Source of the DNA: Chloroflexota bacterium
GTDB taxonomy: Bacteria > Chloroflexota > Limnocylindria > Limnocylindrales > CSP1-4
Direction of reading: 5' to 3'
DNA length: 14,757 nucleotides
Assembly (NCBI GenBank): GCA_013696275.1
Contig: JACCYW010000157.1
Coordinates: 1 to 14,757, forward strand
The notes beneath the pieces were generated by a model. That model made no database searches, was not told the origin of the DNA, and was given only the letters and a program-made list of their open reading frames with translations. Positions 14,344-14,757 of this stretch are shown in pieces; positions within the stretch are counted from its first letter, which is position 1, and each line of letters begins with the position of its first letter. A program made the translations under genes and the position numbers.

Positions 14344-14372
14344 AATGTCCGATCGCAGCGCTGGATCGTCAA
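14344..14372 (-). promoter_or_regulatory. Possible promoter of the HTH-carboxylase/HMG-CoA lyase operon
   Basis: On the minus strand TTGACG (14367-14372) matches the -35 consensus at five of six positions. A 17-base spacer leads to GACATT (14344-14349), a modest -10. The next ATG (14335-14337) begins 6 bases further on, exactly where transcription would start. This fits leaderless initiation and supports an original start there for the HTH-carboxylase protein. Confidence 0.4.
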
Positions 14373-14429
14373 GCGCGACGCTTCCGGGACGGTACCAACG
14401 GGGGAGGGGCGCGCCCGTGAGCCCCGGCC

Positions 14430-14435
14430 TAGGCT
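14430..14435 (+). promoter_or_regulatory. Possible -10 element of the right-edge membrane protein gene
   Basis: TAGGCT lies 8 bases before GTG 14444, which opens a 10-codon frame ending at TAA 14474-14476 just before ATG 14480. The transcript would carry a short leader peptide frame and a GGGGG (14468-14472) 7 bases ahead of the ATG. No -35 box is seen. Confidence 0.3.
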
Positions 14436-14479
14436 GGTTCACCGTGCCCATCATGAGACCGACCCTTGGGGGCTAAGGC

Positions 14480-14757
14480 ATGCAACCCGCTTCGTCAGAC
14501 CCGCGCCAGCCGTTCGAGCAGGGCTCATTCTCCGAACGGTATCGCGGTACGCAATGGGGTCAGCCCGTGCCCGGCGAAGAGCAGGGTGGTCGCGGCCCGA
14601 AGCTGCTGTCGCCGGCTGACGGGTCGACGACGCGCAACGCCGGGGCAGCTGTCGGGGCGTCAGCCGGCGCGGTCGACCCGAGATCGTCATGTTCGCCGCT
14701 ATCGGCATGGTGCTGGTGATGACCGTGGCCTTCGGTGCCGTGGTCATGACCGGGCGC
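14480..14757 (+). CDS. N-terminal part of a membrane protein, apparently frameshifted and cut by the window edge
   Basis: From ATG 14480 a hydrophilic, Gln/Gly/Pro-rich segment (SDPRQPFEQGSFSERYRG) reads for about 65 codons and then degrades into SSCSPLSAWCW and a stop at 14719. In the neighbouring frame, from about 14683 to the window end, a clean membrane helix appears (IVMFAAIGMVLVMTVAFGAV). One missing base near 14682 (CCCGAG for CCCGGAG) would join them as AVDPEIVMFAAI. The likely product is a small membrane protein with a disordered cytoplasmic N-terminus. A separate gene starting at ATG 14689 is possible but lacks a ribosome-binding site. No family is recognised. Confidence 0.45.

Overview
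The window is uniformly GC-rich with strong G/C preference at third codon positions, many GTG starts, and operons whose genes overlap by one to four bases. It carries no rRNA, tRNA, CRISPR array or insertion sequence. Gene content (glucosyl-3-phosphoglycerate synthase, a mannosylglycerate-synthase-like transferase, a biotin-dependent carboxylase subunit with HMG-CoA lyase) would suit a high-GC Chloroflexota (for example Limnocylindria-like) or a deep actinobacterial-type bacterium. The lineage is an inference from content and style, not a match.

Layout. (1) 1-4244, minus strand: a three-gene cassette read right to left. It starts with a mannosylglycerate/glucosylglycerate-synthase-like glycosyltransferase, continues with a three-domain protein (two universal-stress domains fused to a GpgS-type glucosyl-3-phosphoglycerate synthase), and ends with a glycerate kinase that runs off the left edge. 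Both junctions are 4-base ATGA or GTGA overlaps. The kinase was recognised by direct translation because its stop lies outside the window. Together the genes point to making glycerate-based compatible solutes (glucosylglycerate or mannosylglycerate) and controlling the glycerate/phosphoglycerate pool. (2) 4383-5534, plus strand: a 42-codon acetyltransferase-like fragment and then a two-domain GNAT protein. (3) 5601-7406, minus strand: a GNAT protein preceded by a DNA-ligase-fold protein that has lost its catalytic lysine. (4) 7450-10698, minus strand: a tight cluster of HNH endonuclease, CCA-adding-type nucleotidyltransferase, small TPR protein and UDP-glucose 4-epimerase-like protein. GalE-type enzymes act on UDP-glucose, which could tie loosely to sugar supply in region 1. 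(5) 10988-11353, plus strand: a small zinc-ribbon membrane protein that converges on and overlaps region 6. (6) 11343-14200 and beyond, minus strand: a biotin carboxylase/BCCP protein followed by HMG-CoA lyase, the pairing expected for leucine catabolism (methylcrotonyl-CoA carboxylase branch). (7) 14480-14757, plus strand: the start of a membrane protein that appears frameshifted and leaves the window.

Most unusual: an excisionase/MerR-like helix-turn-helix reads in frame, without a stop, into the biotin carboxylase, with no normal start codon for the extended protein. Next come the USP-USP-GpgS fusion inside a glycerate-solute cassette, and the ligase-fold protein missing its nucleophile. 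Several minus-strand genes begin only 6-7 bases after a -10-like hexamer, which suggests leaderless transcripts.
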